64,000 nt of DNA from Pyrocephalus nanus. Lineage: Eukaryota; Chordata; Aves; Passeriformes; Tyrannidae. Position 1 is the stretch's first letter, and each line of letters starts with the position of its first letter. Made by a program: the position numbers and the translations under genes. This document shows, in pieces, positions 26,173 through 39,900 of the stretch. The notes under the pieces were generated by a model. It was given only the letters and a program-made list of their open reading frames with translations. It made no database searches and was not told the DNA's origin. The stretch is from the NCBI GenBank assembly GCA_038380795.1, contig CM076264.1, forward strand, positions 14,754,001-14,818,000, read 5' to 3'.

Positions 26173-28846
26173 GACCCTGCAGTCATATATGAATCAGGAA
26201 TTTTCAAACCAAAAGACCTAGACCAAGTCACTTCTATTCCCTGTCATCTGGAATTCAGCAAGAAGCAACCTGCCCATCTAAACCAGCAGGTCTCAATTTT
26301 GTATTTGTGCAGGCATTTCCTCCCTGCATCCCATCTAAAAATCCTATTTTGTTCACTTTTTTCCCAAGCTAAGCCCAGACTCTTCCATCTCTTCCAATGA
26401 CATTTCAGTAGAGCTCCATTTAGGATCTGAAGGATAGCAAAACATTTTCTAATCTTCATTTTGAGCACACCCCATCTGAAGGTGGCTCACGTACAACCGG
26501 TACACGTGCTCATGCAGCACCAGTGTGCCAAAGACAAGATATTTTATGCAGATATTTAAATCAGGTCATACCTGTAATAAAGATAATAATTAAATAATAT
26601 CCCTGGCACTAGGGTGTTGCAAAGTGAACTTCACATCAAAGAAAAGAGCGATTAAGTTATTTAAAAATTTTGAGGTGTTGTAACAAGATGTTGCTCATTC
26701 ATGTATGGAAGGAACTTGTTAACAAGTTTGCGCTGTATACAAACATCAACAAACTTGATAGATTTCCTTTGCCTATGTGTCTGCCAACATGTTTTGTTTT
26801 TTTTAATACATTTTATGGTTGTCCTCCAAAAGTTGAAATGTTACTTTGCACTAACTATGCTGAAACATTTTGTATGAACATTATTACAACAAGCATAAAG
26901 CTTCTGTTTCTGTGTCAAAGTTTGTTAGAAAAGATTTCACAACCTATGATATAAGGAACTCAATTAATTGTATTTTTGAATTTCCCATTGCCAGATGGGA
27001 TGTACTCAAGACTGGCATAATGATTCAAATACCAGCAGGAGGTCCAGCCACCCAGAATGAAGAAGATGGCACCGTGGGTAGAGAAAAATTTCCCTCAAAA
27101 TGGCTCTAATACTTGAAGCTGAACATGCTCGAACTAAAACAAATTCTTTGCAGCCACGAAAGGATTTGCTGAGACACCGGGTCACAGGGGCTAATGGCAC
27201 TGTGACACATCTACTAAATCTTCTCTCGCAAGCTTAATGCAATAAGGAAAATCCCTTTGTGGCTGATACTGTCACAGGTGTCACTGCAGAGAGGAGGTAG
27301 CCAGGGAGGCAAAGGAGGTCCTGGGGCTGTGACTGTGACTCTGCCCAGCACCCCCTGGCTCTGCAAAGGGAGTTAGGAGCTAGCCAGGTCTGTGGTTGGT
27401 CTGACCCTGTTCAAGAGGAGAAAATGAAATGTGACCTGGCAAAGGAAAGGAAAGAGTGAATCCAGCGAGTGGTCTACGGCCTTGCTGGAGGGATAAAACA
27501 AGAGAGCAGCTTACGCCGTGACCTGCTCAGAGAGACGATCAGTGGGACATCCTTCCTCTGGTTTAAGGAGCTGGGGAAAAAAACACGGACAGACATGAAA
27601 TTACTGAAGGGAAGGAGGAAGACACACTTCTTCCTCCTACTTCAACTTATTTGCTTGATTTTATTTGGAGAAATCTGAAACGGTCTTGTTAGGATGAGAA
27701 AAAAAACGAGACGCAAGCAGCTTATTTTTGTCCAGGAGGGGCAGACATTTAAATTACCAGTCTTGCTACCGATTTTGGACACTAGCCATGGCTGGGGATT
27801 TTACCCGTAATTCTCACTGACATTAATTCACAGACTGGCTCCCTGACCAGAAAAGGTCTTGCTCTGGCCTGACCCATAACAAGGAACCTGGGGTGGAGGG
27901 TTCATCTGACTCATGGTAATTGCCTTACAGGCATATCGGATAAAACACGGTTTCTGAGGTATCAGGTCTACGTACAGATACAGGATCTGCAATCTCCTGG
28001 CACAGCCTGTAACAGCCAAGGAAAATTGTTACTGTAAGAACTGAGTACGTCAGTAGGAAGCAAGTGATAAAACCATTTTCTCTTTCTCCCAAATATATAG
28101 TTTAAGAAGCACAAAACCCGAGTTTTTGAGATCCACAAGAGAACTATCTGAACATAGTAAGAGTAATTCTGAAAAGCTACTGCAAGGCACTGTTCTTCAT
28201 TAAATGAAGTCACTGTAATATTTGTATTAAGCACTTATTCTTGCATTTTAAAAATATATGCTGAAATCTGCTACCTATTGAAGATAATCTACTCAAAGTA
28301 TCAAAGAAGAAACATGTATTAGTAGACTCCTCTTAAGTCACACAGCCACATTATAACTCAAATTCTGTGCAGATATTTATTTTCCCTCAGTGTGGATGAG
28401 ATAGGGATGAGACTAATGCCACAAACACTTAAAATCAGCAACCACATTTATAAAAAATAAAGACTGTAAAACACAAGTGAAAATAGAGTTGTTACCTATT
28501 TATTTCTCCCTTGAAGATCCTTGAAGACTGAATTTGTGCTTTCCCTGTGGCATGCTACATTAAAAAGGCAGCAAAACTGAAACTGTATTCAAGATAATTA
28601 TGCATCTTATCCAACACCCTTAAAATAGTAACAAGTTTGTGATAGTTCTACCTGTCATTTTGCAAGAAAACTTCCCTACATATCTTGAATCAGCTCAAGA
28701 TACAGTTTCGAAAGAAAAGGGAGAATGGGGGGAAGATTTCTGATGGTTATAATTGAAATGGGATATTTTCTCATCTGTCCTTTTGCAGAAGAGGGTTGGG
28801 TTTTTTTAACAATTGCTTAGAAAAGTTGTTCTCATTTCTTTGGATC
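26173..28846. other. Intronic sequence, no gene seen
   Basis: Mixed-composition intron. The stretch 27000-27900 is GC-richer and has several short overlapping ORFs without familiar motifs. No repeat was recognised. Confidence 0.65.
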
Positions 28847-28965
28847 ATCTCTCAAATTTATCAGAATATCTCTCAAATTTATCAGAATATCTCTCAAATT
28901 TATCAGAATATCTCTCAAATTTATCAGAATATCTCTCAAATTTATCAGAATATCTCTCAAATTTA
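28847..28965. repeat. 21-bp minisatellite, 5.7 copies
   Basis: The unit ATCTCTCAAATTTATCAGAA plus T (21 bases) is repeated head to tail. Five complete identical copies run 28847-28951 and a sixth is cut off after 14 bases at 28965. The identity between copies points to recent expansion or ongoing homogenisation. Confidence 0.97.
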
Positions 28966-29394
28966 ATCATCTTGAAATAGTTTATTTACTCATTAAATTT
29001 TGTGCCAAGTCATCTACATAAATGTCCACAAAAATATACATATTCATTTTATATTTGGCAATACTTTACTTCAGAAATCCTGACTTGCCCAGCAGAGTCT
29101 GAAAAAAAAATTCTTTCGAACTAAAGGAAGGAAGGAACCAAAGGAAGGAAACTTGTAAACTACTAAATTTCCTGCATAAATATTTCTTGTGTCCCTCATT
29201 TGGGCATTGCAGATTGGAAACTAAGCCTCTGCTTCTGGGAGAGCACGCTCCCAAATTTCAAGTTAATGCAGTTTTTCAATTATTCTTTAACATGAATCAT
29301 TAATGTGAATATTTATGCTGAATCCATTAAGTACTACTGCTTTGTCCTGCAAACATTCATTAATTTATCTATAACATACTGCTGTCTGGTAAGG

Positions 29395-29560
29395 GAACGG
29401 GATTATCTCCATTTTACAGATGAAGAACTCAGGGGAAAAAAAAACAACCAACCAACCAAACAAAAAGCCCCTAAAAAACCCAGGATTTGACCAAGTTATT
29501 TCAAGAAATCTGGCAGATCAAGTCCAGATTTTTTCAGTCACAGTCCACTGCTTTTAGAGC
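29395..29560 (+). mobile_element. MIR-like SINE relic split by an A/C-rich tract
   Basis: GGGATTATCTCCATTTTACA GATGAAGAACTCAGG matches the conserved MIR core ('TATCCCCATTTTACAGATGAGGAAACTGAGG'). After an A/C-rich interruption at 29436-29476, GACCAAGTTATTTCAAG, CTGGCAGATCAAGTCCAGAT and CAGTCCACTGCTTTTAGAG follow the order of the remaining MIR ('GCCCAAGGTCACA... GGCAGAGC... CCAGAGCCC... TGCTCTTA'). MIRs are rare but present in birds. The match is from memory. Confidence 0.6.
29436..29476. repeat. A-rich tract with CCAA units
   Basis: Poly(A) runs into ACCAACCAACCAAACAAAAA and more A-rich sequence. It interrupts the MIR-like element, presumably by expansion of an A-rich site within it. Confidence 0.75.
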
Positions 29561-32500
29561 AAAAATATTCCTTATCATTTCCAGAAACCTTAACTTCCAA
29601 TTAGCCATGAAGTATAAAAGAAACTAAACATGAATCCATGCTTTCTTTCAACAATGCCTTTAATAGTATACTCATGACCTATATGGTAGGTTCGTCAGTC
29701 AGATACACATTGATATTACTAAATGTTTAATATGTTTTAAGCAAGATTGACCTCCGAATGAACCACAATACGCTTTGGGATTTAAAACAATCTGTTGTGG
29801 GCTAATTTTTCACATTAGGACTGAATTTAACAGCAACAGTAATTTTAAAATTTAATTTGACCTTCTGTATCATTCACATAGAAATATACTTCTCTCAAGA
29901 TAAATCACTCGAATGTGCACAATATCAATATCAACATCATTTTTTCCTTGGGGATAATTTTGCCAATAATTTTGTGATACAGTCATCAGGAAAAAAATAA
30001 TGCTGATTCCCTTTCCAGCGTTAAAGCAAAGTAGCTTGCAAGGCATGCCTTGGATTTGAGAAGCAGCAGAAGGAACTCCACACCCCTATACCACTTTTAA
30101 ATATAACAGCAAAACAAAAAACTCAGCAGCTATTTCAGGAAGCTTAGTTGTTCAAATAAGAAAATACTTACAAGCAGAGGCTGGGGGTACACTTTACAAA
30201 AAAGCCTTTTCTAGAGACAGAGTACTCATTATTAACACAAGTTTTGAAGAAAATCGGGAGGAACCACATCTAAGGATCAAATCAGAAGCAGTCTTGCAGA
30301 TTATTTTAAACTGTGCATGATGGATGCATTCTGCTCTGTCCTCATTTCAAACTCTGCACAGACTTTTCCCTGCGATAATCTATTCCAGATGAAGCAACTG
30401 ATATTTCCAGTTTCAACCAAAAAGAAAGGGAAAAAAGGGGGCAAGCCCCCCCCACCCCCAAGCCAGTAACTCTTTGCTATTTAATGATTAATCAGTATGA
30501 AACCTTCACTCAACATTTAACTTTCTCTTATTTACTGAGCTCTTTAATACAGAAGGGAAAGTAAATAAAAGGAAGAACGGCAATTCTTGATTTCTTGCCA
30601 GTTTACAGTATTAAAAAAAGAATCTGCGCCACGGGTTGGCAGGCAGCCACACTTACAGTAAGCTATCTACTGTTTCACCCCGCAGGAAGGACAAAGGATT
30701 CAGTGTGGGGCTGCTGGGTTTCTCTCTGTCAAATGTACCCTTCAAAACAGATCCCAGGAATATTAAAAACTGCGTGCAATTAAGAGCATGTTTTTCGTGA
30801 TCTTTTCCTCTTTCGGTGGATGTTTTTAAAAAGCCCATAGTACCGTCGTCAAGAAAGCAGAGAAAGGAAATAGCAGTGCTACAGCCACAGCACTGACATT
30901 TTAACTTTCTAAATCAAGTTATTCCAGCAGAAGTATAAGGTGCTGGGTTAAGCAGTTTGGTCCATATTTCTGTTTCCTCATGGCACGAGTGCACATTACT
31001 GCTTCATGACTTCTACAGCTGTAGAGATGCCAGCACTCACTTCTGCAGAAGGGCTTTAACAGGACTGTGCCCCAGGGAACCCTGTCTTACGAGGACTCAT
31101 TCCTAAGGCTTCCTAGTCTGTAACAGCATTTGTTTGAAATCTGAAAGGAGCACTGACTTCTGAGGACAACTTCCTCAGTGCACTGCTCTATTCCACACGC
31201 GTCGCGCAATATTCCCACATCTTGGTCACTCAAAACCATCCAAGCCAGTGGCAGGAGGCAGGAAGGAAGGGGAAACAGAAAGATGGGAAGGATTTAAGGG
31301 CTGGGGAGAAAAGGAAAGACAGGGTAAAAAGCAGCAACAAGAGGGAATTAGAATAGGCTAGAGTTAATAGAAAGAGCCAAAAGGAAGTGAATGAAAGCAT
31401 GACTTGAAGAGGAAACAAGTCATTAAAGGACAAAGAAAATAACTATGCTGCATTATGAGGGAGAATGCATGTGTAAATACAAAGAATATGGATGAGAGTT
31501 AAGGATCAATGATTATAAATTAGTACAGTCTGAATGCTCCTTCCACTATTAAAAGAAAAATAAAAGGAACACAGCTTCCACCTACATGAAGTGAACATCC
31601 ATGTGACCTGCCTTTGTTTTATTATGTAGCCTTGAAACCTTCCGAGAATTTCTGACTATTCCACTCCTACCCTGCCCATAATATGTCTGGAGATATTCTA
31701 AATATCCCTATAAGCTTCATGACATTAAAAATAAAAAAATCCTCCTTTCAGAACAGGGTTTTCTTTTCTCCAAACTGAAGAATTTTTATCAGATTCTCTG
31801 ACTTCCGTGCCCAATTTCCAAAAATTAAATGCCTTTTTCACCTCTGAATTTAATAGTATTCAATCTTTAAACTTTGCTATCTTGAAGTCTCTCTAGTCTA
31901 AAAATGAATTTTTGGCTTAAACAGAAGAGAATAGAGGGATTTTTAGCTTTCATAAAACAGACATCTTTTGCTTCCAGTCCTGGAAGGGCTGGAAATACCG
32001 ATTTTCAAGTTCCTGACAGTCTTCCCCATCACCGCCCCCACCCCACCCCCCCAGCTAAGAACGTAAAATTGCCCAGAGTGAGTACTGCAAGTCAGCAACA
32101 GCCTTGTTTAAATGACCTTTGCATCTTACTAAATGTCCCACATTAGATCCCAGTTCTAAAAGATACCAGAAAAGGTTGCAAAGATATGAAAATCACTGTT
32201 TGACATGCATCTTGCTGTAACAAGTATTTGATTTTTGGCAAGCGCAGAATAAGCATGCTTCCTTTTCACACAAAAAGTCAAGGATGCCAACAGTAAAACT
32301 GCTTCGATACAGAGCATAAATTCTGCACATTACGTGGCCAATTCCTTCCCAGACCGCACAAGTGGACAACAAAAATACAGAAATATTTCAGAACAAACAA
32401 TCCCTAACAGGAATAAAGAAGGCCAAGCACCACTTTCCCCCAAACAGGATTTCTGAACAGATGACAAAAGACATTTGCTTCTTAGCCTGGCTGCTATGTA

Positions 32501-33660
32501 TCCTCCTGGGACAGGCATAGACCAGAGCAGGACACAGGGGCACTCTTCCCGTTCCTGGGGCGGGTGGGAGGATCAGCCAGCAGGTGCCCACCAGTCATGG
32601 GTGATGTTGATGGGAACAGCAGGGGGCCAGGTGTCTGAGTAGGATGATGGGTCAGTTTCTGTCCCCAACCTACAGGTCACCCCTGGATGGTTTTAGGAAA
32701 ACCACATCTCCATTTCTGCATTCACAGAACTGGTAAGATTTCCTCTTGCTCAAGAACTCTCACGGACTTTCAAAGCAGACTGTAGGACTCAGGACACCAG
32801 TATCTCACAGACACAGCGCCTACTACAGGGATATTAGAACTGCTGCAGTCACCCAGCAGCAAGGGGACAGAGAAGCATCACATACAGTGCCAAGCGAAGT
32901 GCAAACTTGGTTAGCATGGCAACAAAACTAAACCAGCTTCTACAGGAGCAAAAATACTTTCTCTTCTACCAAATTCAAGGAAACAATTTTTTGCTGGAAG
33001 TTCCATGTTTTTCAGAAGTTCCATAATTGTTCTGAAGCCCAACTTCTACAGGAGGTCAGTTTTACCTTTCTAATCTTCATCTAGACTATAACCTACAGCA
33101 CAAGTTTTGAGGTGTTTGCCTGCTATTTTTATCTTTGGAAGAGTATAGAAAAGTTACTGGCATTATAGAACAATTTATTCTCCCAAATTAAGTTATTGAC
33201 ATGAAAAAAGTAACCTTAAATACACAAAATTTTAGTTTAAAGGTAGCAATTGGCAAAAAAAAAAAAAAAAAATCACTAAAGCTACTTAACATTTAATGTG
33301 CCACACCAACATTTTAGTTTCAGGTACAAAATGCAGCACATGCTGGTGAATTTCATAACAACATACTTTAGGAACAAAAAAAACAAAACAAAATGAAAAA
33401 AAAAGTATTCATGAAAAACATTCACTAATTTACTGATTTTTAAGATTGATGGAAGTGTTTCTGTATTTTAGTTTTACATGAGTTAATGGAGAGTAGGAGA
33501 GAAAGTGAAGTCACGCAAAAAATAAATTATATCTTCAAGATTAACACTTCCTACTTCAAAAAATATTTTAAACATAAATGAATCCTTTGATTAAAAGTTT
33601 TTATTATTCCTTTAAAAAAAAACCCCACAAATCTCCTTATATAAAGCTGAGAACTTGCAA
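29561..33660. other. Intronic sequence, no gene seen
   Basis: AT-rich intron. A GGGGGC-AA-GCCCCC stem-like sequence lies at about 30438-30453, a purine-rich stretch at about 31250-31440 and an A18 run at 33255-33272. No exon or repeat family was recognised. Confidence 0.65.
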
Positions 33661-33730
33661 ATACTAGCACCAGTTCTGCAAAACACCCCAACTCCCACTG
33701 ACTTCAAGGAATGCAGACTTAAGTCACTAT
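33661..33730. mobile_element. Possible second MITE-like amniote relic
   Basis: CAGTTCTGCAAAAC, AACTCCCACTGACTTCAAGG and a later CACTATTTGCAAAAA resemble the 'CTGCAAAC...CCCATTGACTTCAATGGG' arrangement of the same class of old palindromic repeat as the copy near 13.4 kb. The fragment is short and the call is weak. Confidence 0.35.
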
Positions 33731-33932
33731 TTGCAAAAATACATTAACTTCAGCATTGGAAATACTTAGCCTCCCTAATCTGATTCCCCTCCCCAACAAT
33801 TACAGAGCAATTACATGAGATAAGAACACATTTCGAGGCACCATTTTTACATATTTTGATAAGCATGTCCAATTACAAATTTCCCTCACTGCTTAAATTA
33901 AAAAAAAAAATAAAATAAAACTTCCAAAGTTT

Positions 33933-33963
33933 CTTCTTCTCCCCCCCCTTTTTTTTTTTTTTT
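33933..33963. repeat. Pyrimidine tract C8 then T15
   Basis: A pure C/T stretch TTCTTCTTCT is followed by C8 and T15 on the + strand, with an A-rich tract about 20 bases upstream (33900-33920). Low-complexity sequence. Confidence 0.85.
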
Positions 33964-36900
33964 GTAAATTATTCTGACACAATGCTGAAGTGTCTCCTAC
34001 AAGGAACAAAGGAATTCACCGGAGCTCTGATCCAAAACATACTAAAAGTTAACAGCCTACTTCCAGTTGACTTCAGCACGCCTCCCATCAGGCTGCCAGA
34101 GAACTGACCTGGGTAGCTTTGAGAAAGGAACTGTACATCAAACCATAGAAATGCATGAAATCAACCTTGTTTTTTTAGTCTTGTTGGACTTTTCAAGGTT
34201 CAAGATTCTTTCGAATCCCATCAGCTATAGCAACAGATTCTTGTTTATACAAACAAATGACCTACAAAGCACACACTTAATCTTACCAGCACTCAATTTT
34301 GATTATCCTTCCCCAGGTTAAGCACCTCTCTCTACTGAGTCTTTTGTCAATTAAATAAAAGAGAAACGTTTCTTTAAACAAACCAGAATGTTTCTGTTCA
34401 GTCAAATGAAAGCAGGTTCTTACTTATTAAAAAAATTCCACTTATAGATACTACGTCTGAAACGTGGAATCTTATACTTATTATGTTTGAAAACTTGATG
34501 GAAAAGAAAAACGTTTCTTTAATCCAGCAATCTTTGTTTTCAGAATTCCATAAAGGTAGAAATGCTATAGTTCATTTTTTAAAAAATAGGAGCTGGAAAA
34601 ACTTAAATAACAATGTCTCTTGCACATATTATACAATTAGACAATTAAACAATTATACGTATTTTGCTATTATACGACTGCTGTAGTATTATTCTACAGA
34701 CATTATTATAAAACAATGAGAAATGTTTTTGAAGACACTGAAACTTCTAACTGCACTACTAATTATTTCAGTTAGGTATTTTATGAAATGCCATTGATTT
34801 CACCCTAGGCAACCAAGCGCTATAAGTAAAAAAATTTTGGTTAAATATACTCACTAGGTTCCCTCCCTCATTTGTTCCATCACGTGCATGACTATGTTGC
34901 ACAGAGACTGCAGCAGTTATTCCAAAGTATTCAAAAACTTATTTAAAATCAGTAAGTTATCAACATTTTAATGCAATAGCTCATTAATATTCTGATTGCC
35001 CCACCTTTTTTTTTTTTTGGCATTAAAACCACAGTCTTTTCCTTTACAACTGAAAGGTGAAACTTGCATAGTAATTAAGGGCTGGATGATCATGCTCCTG
35101 CCAGCAAGCAGTGAGTGCAGAAAGAGACAGCTGCCAAGAACCTCTGGATTTGCTGACGATGAGGGCCCTACTGCCTTCCCAGGCACCTCAGCCCTGCTCT
35201 CTCTAGAAGACTTGTGTTGGCACTTTCCTGCTTTCATCTGAACCTCACTTCCTGCCAGCATCCCTATGCAGAAGTATAAAATGGGGGGGGGGGGGGGGAA
35301 GGAGGGTGTAAAAAAAGGAAAAAAAAAAAAAAAAAAGGAAGAAAAAGAAAAAATTAAAATCAGCAGTGGAAGCATCAACTTCCAGCAATATTTTCAAAGC
35401 TTGGAGAGGAAGGGTGCCAAGCACACAGGCCAGACACTCAGCTCTACTGCTGGCGGGGGGAACTGTTTACAGCCACTTATTGACACTAATCCTTCCTTCT
35501 CCTTTCTGCCTCATCAAAATTTTCAGAGAAGTATCTTCCTGGGCCTGTCACAGCTCCTTGCAGCTGCAGGGCTCACAGGGGCTGCACAGCTCCCCTGGGC
35601 CAGCAGCCATATGTTGTGTTTCTCTGGAAAGGTCCCTATGAAAATACTGACCTGAACCATATTCCTCACTGATTGTCTCTGGCACAGAAAGCAAAACATG
35701 CTATAAATGCATTCCCAACCAAGCAGAGCAGACACTCATCCCAAGGAGGGGTGAGACACACCAACAGCTGCTGCCTGTCACTGACACCAAAACACCCAAG
35801 CCGGCTGGGCATGGAGCTCGGCAGGACTCAGCAGTGCTTGACAGGGATGCAGGTGACAGACAGCATAGTAACATGGGGGAACATGGTCATCCCCAGGATG
35901 TCCCCAACAGGGCAGGGCACCTCAAACCCAGCGAGCTCCATTTCCAGCCAGCATACCAAGGAAGGTGGGGGGCAACAGCAGGCTTTGTTCTCTCCTTCGC
36001 TGGCACACGGCTTCCCTGGGACAAGCGTTGGCTGGCCCTTCCTCAGGTACACAGGCCATCTTCTAAGAGTACCACAGACACAACATCGAACATGCCAAGA
36101 GCATTGCTCACTCCATGCACCTCCTTTCCTCCTGCCCTCACACCATGAGGGACACGTGAAGCCCTGACGGCCGAGCACGGACCTGCCCACTGCCCAACAA
36201 AGGAGGTCAGCTGAGGTAGGGATGGGACTAACCGATTAAAAAAAATAAGTTATCCAGTATCACAGGGCTGTCTCAAGCACCCCTGCTGCCAAGAGAGATG
36301 CATTTCATCTTGGCCTTAAGCCAGCCTTGAGACATCCCGTTTCAGTTCCTGATACTTCAGGCATTTGCTCTCCCTACACCCACTTTACAGATATAAAAAC
36401 ATCAGGGGATAAAAAAGCATTCATCTTGTACAAATACCCAAAGCTCAGAATAAGGGGAATGTAAGAAATTGCTTCAGCTGGGAACCAGAGACAATGTGAA
36501 GCTTTTGCTGTATGGTCTACTCCGATGCTAAAGGAATTCAGGCACATGCACCATGCACTCCAAAGAGGCAGCAGTTCCCTCCCTTGTCGCACAGCATTTT
36601 GTCTGTGATTTATTAGAATGAAGAGCTATTGGATTACACAAACTGAGAAAAAATACACATAATTCCAGCTATTGAAAAAAAATTCTAAAGGCTGTAGTTC
36701 ATATACGTACATATACACACACACAGACACCGGCTAGATACGTACAGAAATATATGCATGTAAGTAAACACTAACAGAGTTCATTTCAATTCATAAGCAC
36801 AAATAATAAACTATTTGCAAAAACTGGTAAAAGGGCATCATTGTTACATCCTCTAAAATAGACTCATTAGACTGCAGCTACAAATTAAGTTGGTCTACCA

Positions 36901-39900
36901 CTAAAAGAATGTCAGGGAGAAGAGAGCACAAAGGTTGCAAGACAAATACAAGTGATAACTCTCCTACAACACCACAGGCAAAGAAAATTGTATTTAGTAA
37001 ACCAGACACTGTTTAAAGGCCCAGTAAACACACAATTGGCAATTTTTTCCCCTTCGTATGAAAACCATAATACAAATTAATTGCAGTGCGCTAAATCACA
37101 GTTCTGATTTAGCAACATTCTTTGCAGTGCTTGAGAAATAAATGCATAAACAGTAGGGATTGTCAATGGGCTAACAGAATAGCATCACAAGTAAAGGGAA
37201 TATTTTACACGTCAATGGGACACTTTAAAAACAGCTGACTATTTTCTGGAGGTGTCTCAGATCTCATGTGTCATTTATGGCATTTTAGGGTTGATTTTTT
37301 AAAGTGCTTTTTAGTTTCACCTCTGAATAAATTGAGGAACAGCATGAAGTTCATTGTTATTAAATGCACTTCAAGTTAAGCAACAAATAGAGGCATCTAA
37401 ATTCTCTACCACGTAAGAATCTATATCAAATCATTCTTATACTCCTGGACTTTTTCCAGTAGCATATTTCCTGCATGAAATAAAATGAAATATCTGCCAG
37501 TGCTTTTGAATTCCCTATTGAAGTACAAGTTGATTAACAATGCTTCCTCTTAAGGAGTTAATACTATTTTAATCCAAAAAGAGCTTTGATAATAATTATC
37601 ATTTCTAATCTACTGTTTTGCAGGGTGTATAACTTGGTTAGATGATGGTTAATTTTGCTCAAGCTCTGAGACTGCATTCCTGATAGCTCCTTCAGTTCTT
37701 CACCATTATGCATGCTGCATCAAGCAGCACCTTCCCTATTTGACTTGACAAAGTATGTTTCCAGAATATGTTATTAAAATACCTGATTCACTTGGGTTCA
37801 AAATCACCAGATTCTTATAGTCAGCATTTTAATTTTTTTTGAGGTGAATGGTCCAAAAAGAACATTTTCTGATGGGCTCAGGCATCCTTGTTTGAATTTA
37901 ACAACACATATCACATTTAGATCATGAATGCAAACAACACAAATAACAACAAGAAAACCCTTGGAAGGTATGACAAGTAACATACACCAATAAACTGCAA
38001 AGTAAGTCTTCAGGGCTTATTACTTCTCAGTTCTTACTCTTGTCCTCCACTGCAGCCACTTGCTAAGTCAAAAATGCATGAAGGAAGTTGGATGGTCTGT
38101 TGAATACCCCGCAGCTCTAAGCCACAGCCAGCTATTAATGCTATTTCATCACTCCTTTGCATCTCTGCTTTTTCACAGATGCTGCAGTACTGATGGCACT
38201 AGAAAAGGTCCACTGGAACCAATTTTTAAGCTCCAACACAACCCTTTGAGTTGGTTTCCTTTCCAAACAACCTAGAGGAAGAGGGTCTAGAGTCCAGAGG
38301 CACCTCCCTCACCCAGCTTTTCCTATCTCCAGTCCCTAGGGAGATAGGACATCTTTAGAGCAGCAGGGAGGCTGTATGGCCTCCAATACACACAATGTAT
38401 TTCCAGGGCTAAACGGCCTTCCCTTTTCAGCCGATGCAACACATTGACATTGTTGCAAGTGTTAATCTCTCCTTTGTCAGAGCTCTGTAATAAAGTAGGC
38501 TCATTTTGATCAGTAGTACCTCCTCTTCTAATGCTGTCAATAACTTTGACAATCCTACGGCTTCTAATCTTCACTCTGATCAGAAAAAGTTAGACAAATA
38601 TCTACTTAACCTTTCTGAGACGCATGTAAGTGGGAAATCACTGAAAGTAAGCCAAAAGTAACTAAACAACACAATTCATATGTTTAGATCAACTTATATC
38701 ACTGCTGTACACCTCTGAACACTGGAAAACTCTACCTTCATTTAATGTGCTTCTTATCCTCTACATCCACCAACTAAGATTTTGCTCTGAAAAGTGAAGG
38801 TGAACGAAAAAGGATTGGGAGTTGGTACTTCAAACCTCGGGTAAGCAAAAAAGTCTCACTGCAAGGGAAATCACTGGCCAATTTGGGTGCCTCATCACTT
38901 TTCCATGATCACAGTGCTCAGTGCAAGTTATGTGCATCTGTGCATGTCACAGCTGTACTGATGACTACCTAGGTCACTCCAGAAATCACCACACCATCAC
39001 AGCTCCACCAGTCCCTTCGCCACTCAGACACCTTAGTTAGCTCATTAACTCTGCAACGATAATGTTAGAGTGTGTTTGTTGGTCATCAGAAGACCTGCGT
39101 ATCTGCTTATGTTTATTGGACTATTCTCTGGAATTAGTTTTTGGGGAAAAACCATCCCAACCTTATTGATTTGGAAACAGGGCACTGGGCTTACTCACAA
39201 GTCTTAGTGACAGATCTGATTCTAGGATCTCTGCACAAGACGACACAAAATTACATGCAGGATTTTCAATCACCAAAGAGTAGAGGAAAAATATTTTCAT
39301 ATGAAAATTACTGGGTCTGCAGATTATCAAAGGACAAACTATTATCATATGCAGCAATAACTTTTTTTTTTCTCTGATCTACATGACGTGACAGATTTCA
39401 AAAATTCAAATAATTTCCACAAAACAGCTACTCATGCATCTCAATAAGGGGCAACTGAGGCTAAACAGAAATAGGGATGAGCTGGGCTAGGTGGTCCTGC
39501 TGGGGTTCCTCCTTGATTTAGAAGGGCACAAACATGAAAGCCAGCGCAGGAGAAGGCCAGCCGAGAGCAATCACCTCAAACCACGGCAGTGCATTTCCTG
39601 CAGGAAAACCTGAGGTTGGAACAACCTGTGGCTGCAACTGAAAGATGCTGCTCAGCTCCCACCTGAGCACAGAGCTTGGACCCCTCTTTGCCCCATTTCT
39701 GGCACAGAGGAAAGCTGACAACTTCTCAGTGAGCCCCTGGCACAGGGTGGGCACAGGGACAGGGCTGAGGGGGAGTGGGCTCTTCCTGCCCTGAAAGCTC
39801 AGGCTAACTATGCTCCCCTCCATAGGGGCTCATGTTTGGCCAGGCCCTCCCAGCTCACTGCCCTGTCCCACAGCCCACTCCTGTGCTCTCCCTGCACTAC

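Noticed and set aside
28847..28965. CRISPR-like array
   Set aside because: The 21-bp units are directly abutting with no spacers, and this is vertebrate intronic DNA; it is a minisatellite.
30241..30270. Possible reversed zinc-finger coding sequence (TTTTGAAGAAAATC)
   Set aside because: It briefly resembles the antisense of a KVFFK codon run, but the next bases do not encode the required CGSC, and no CLVCGDE block follows.
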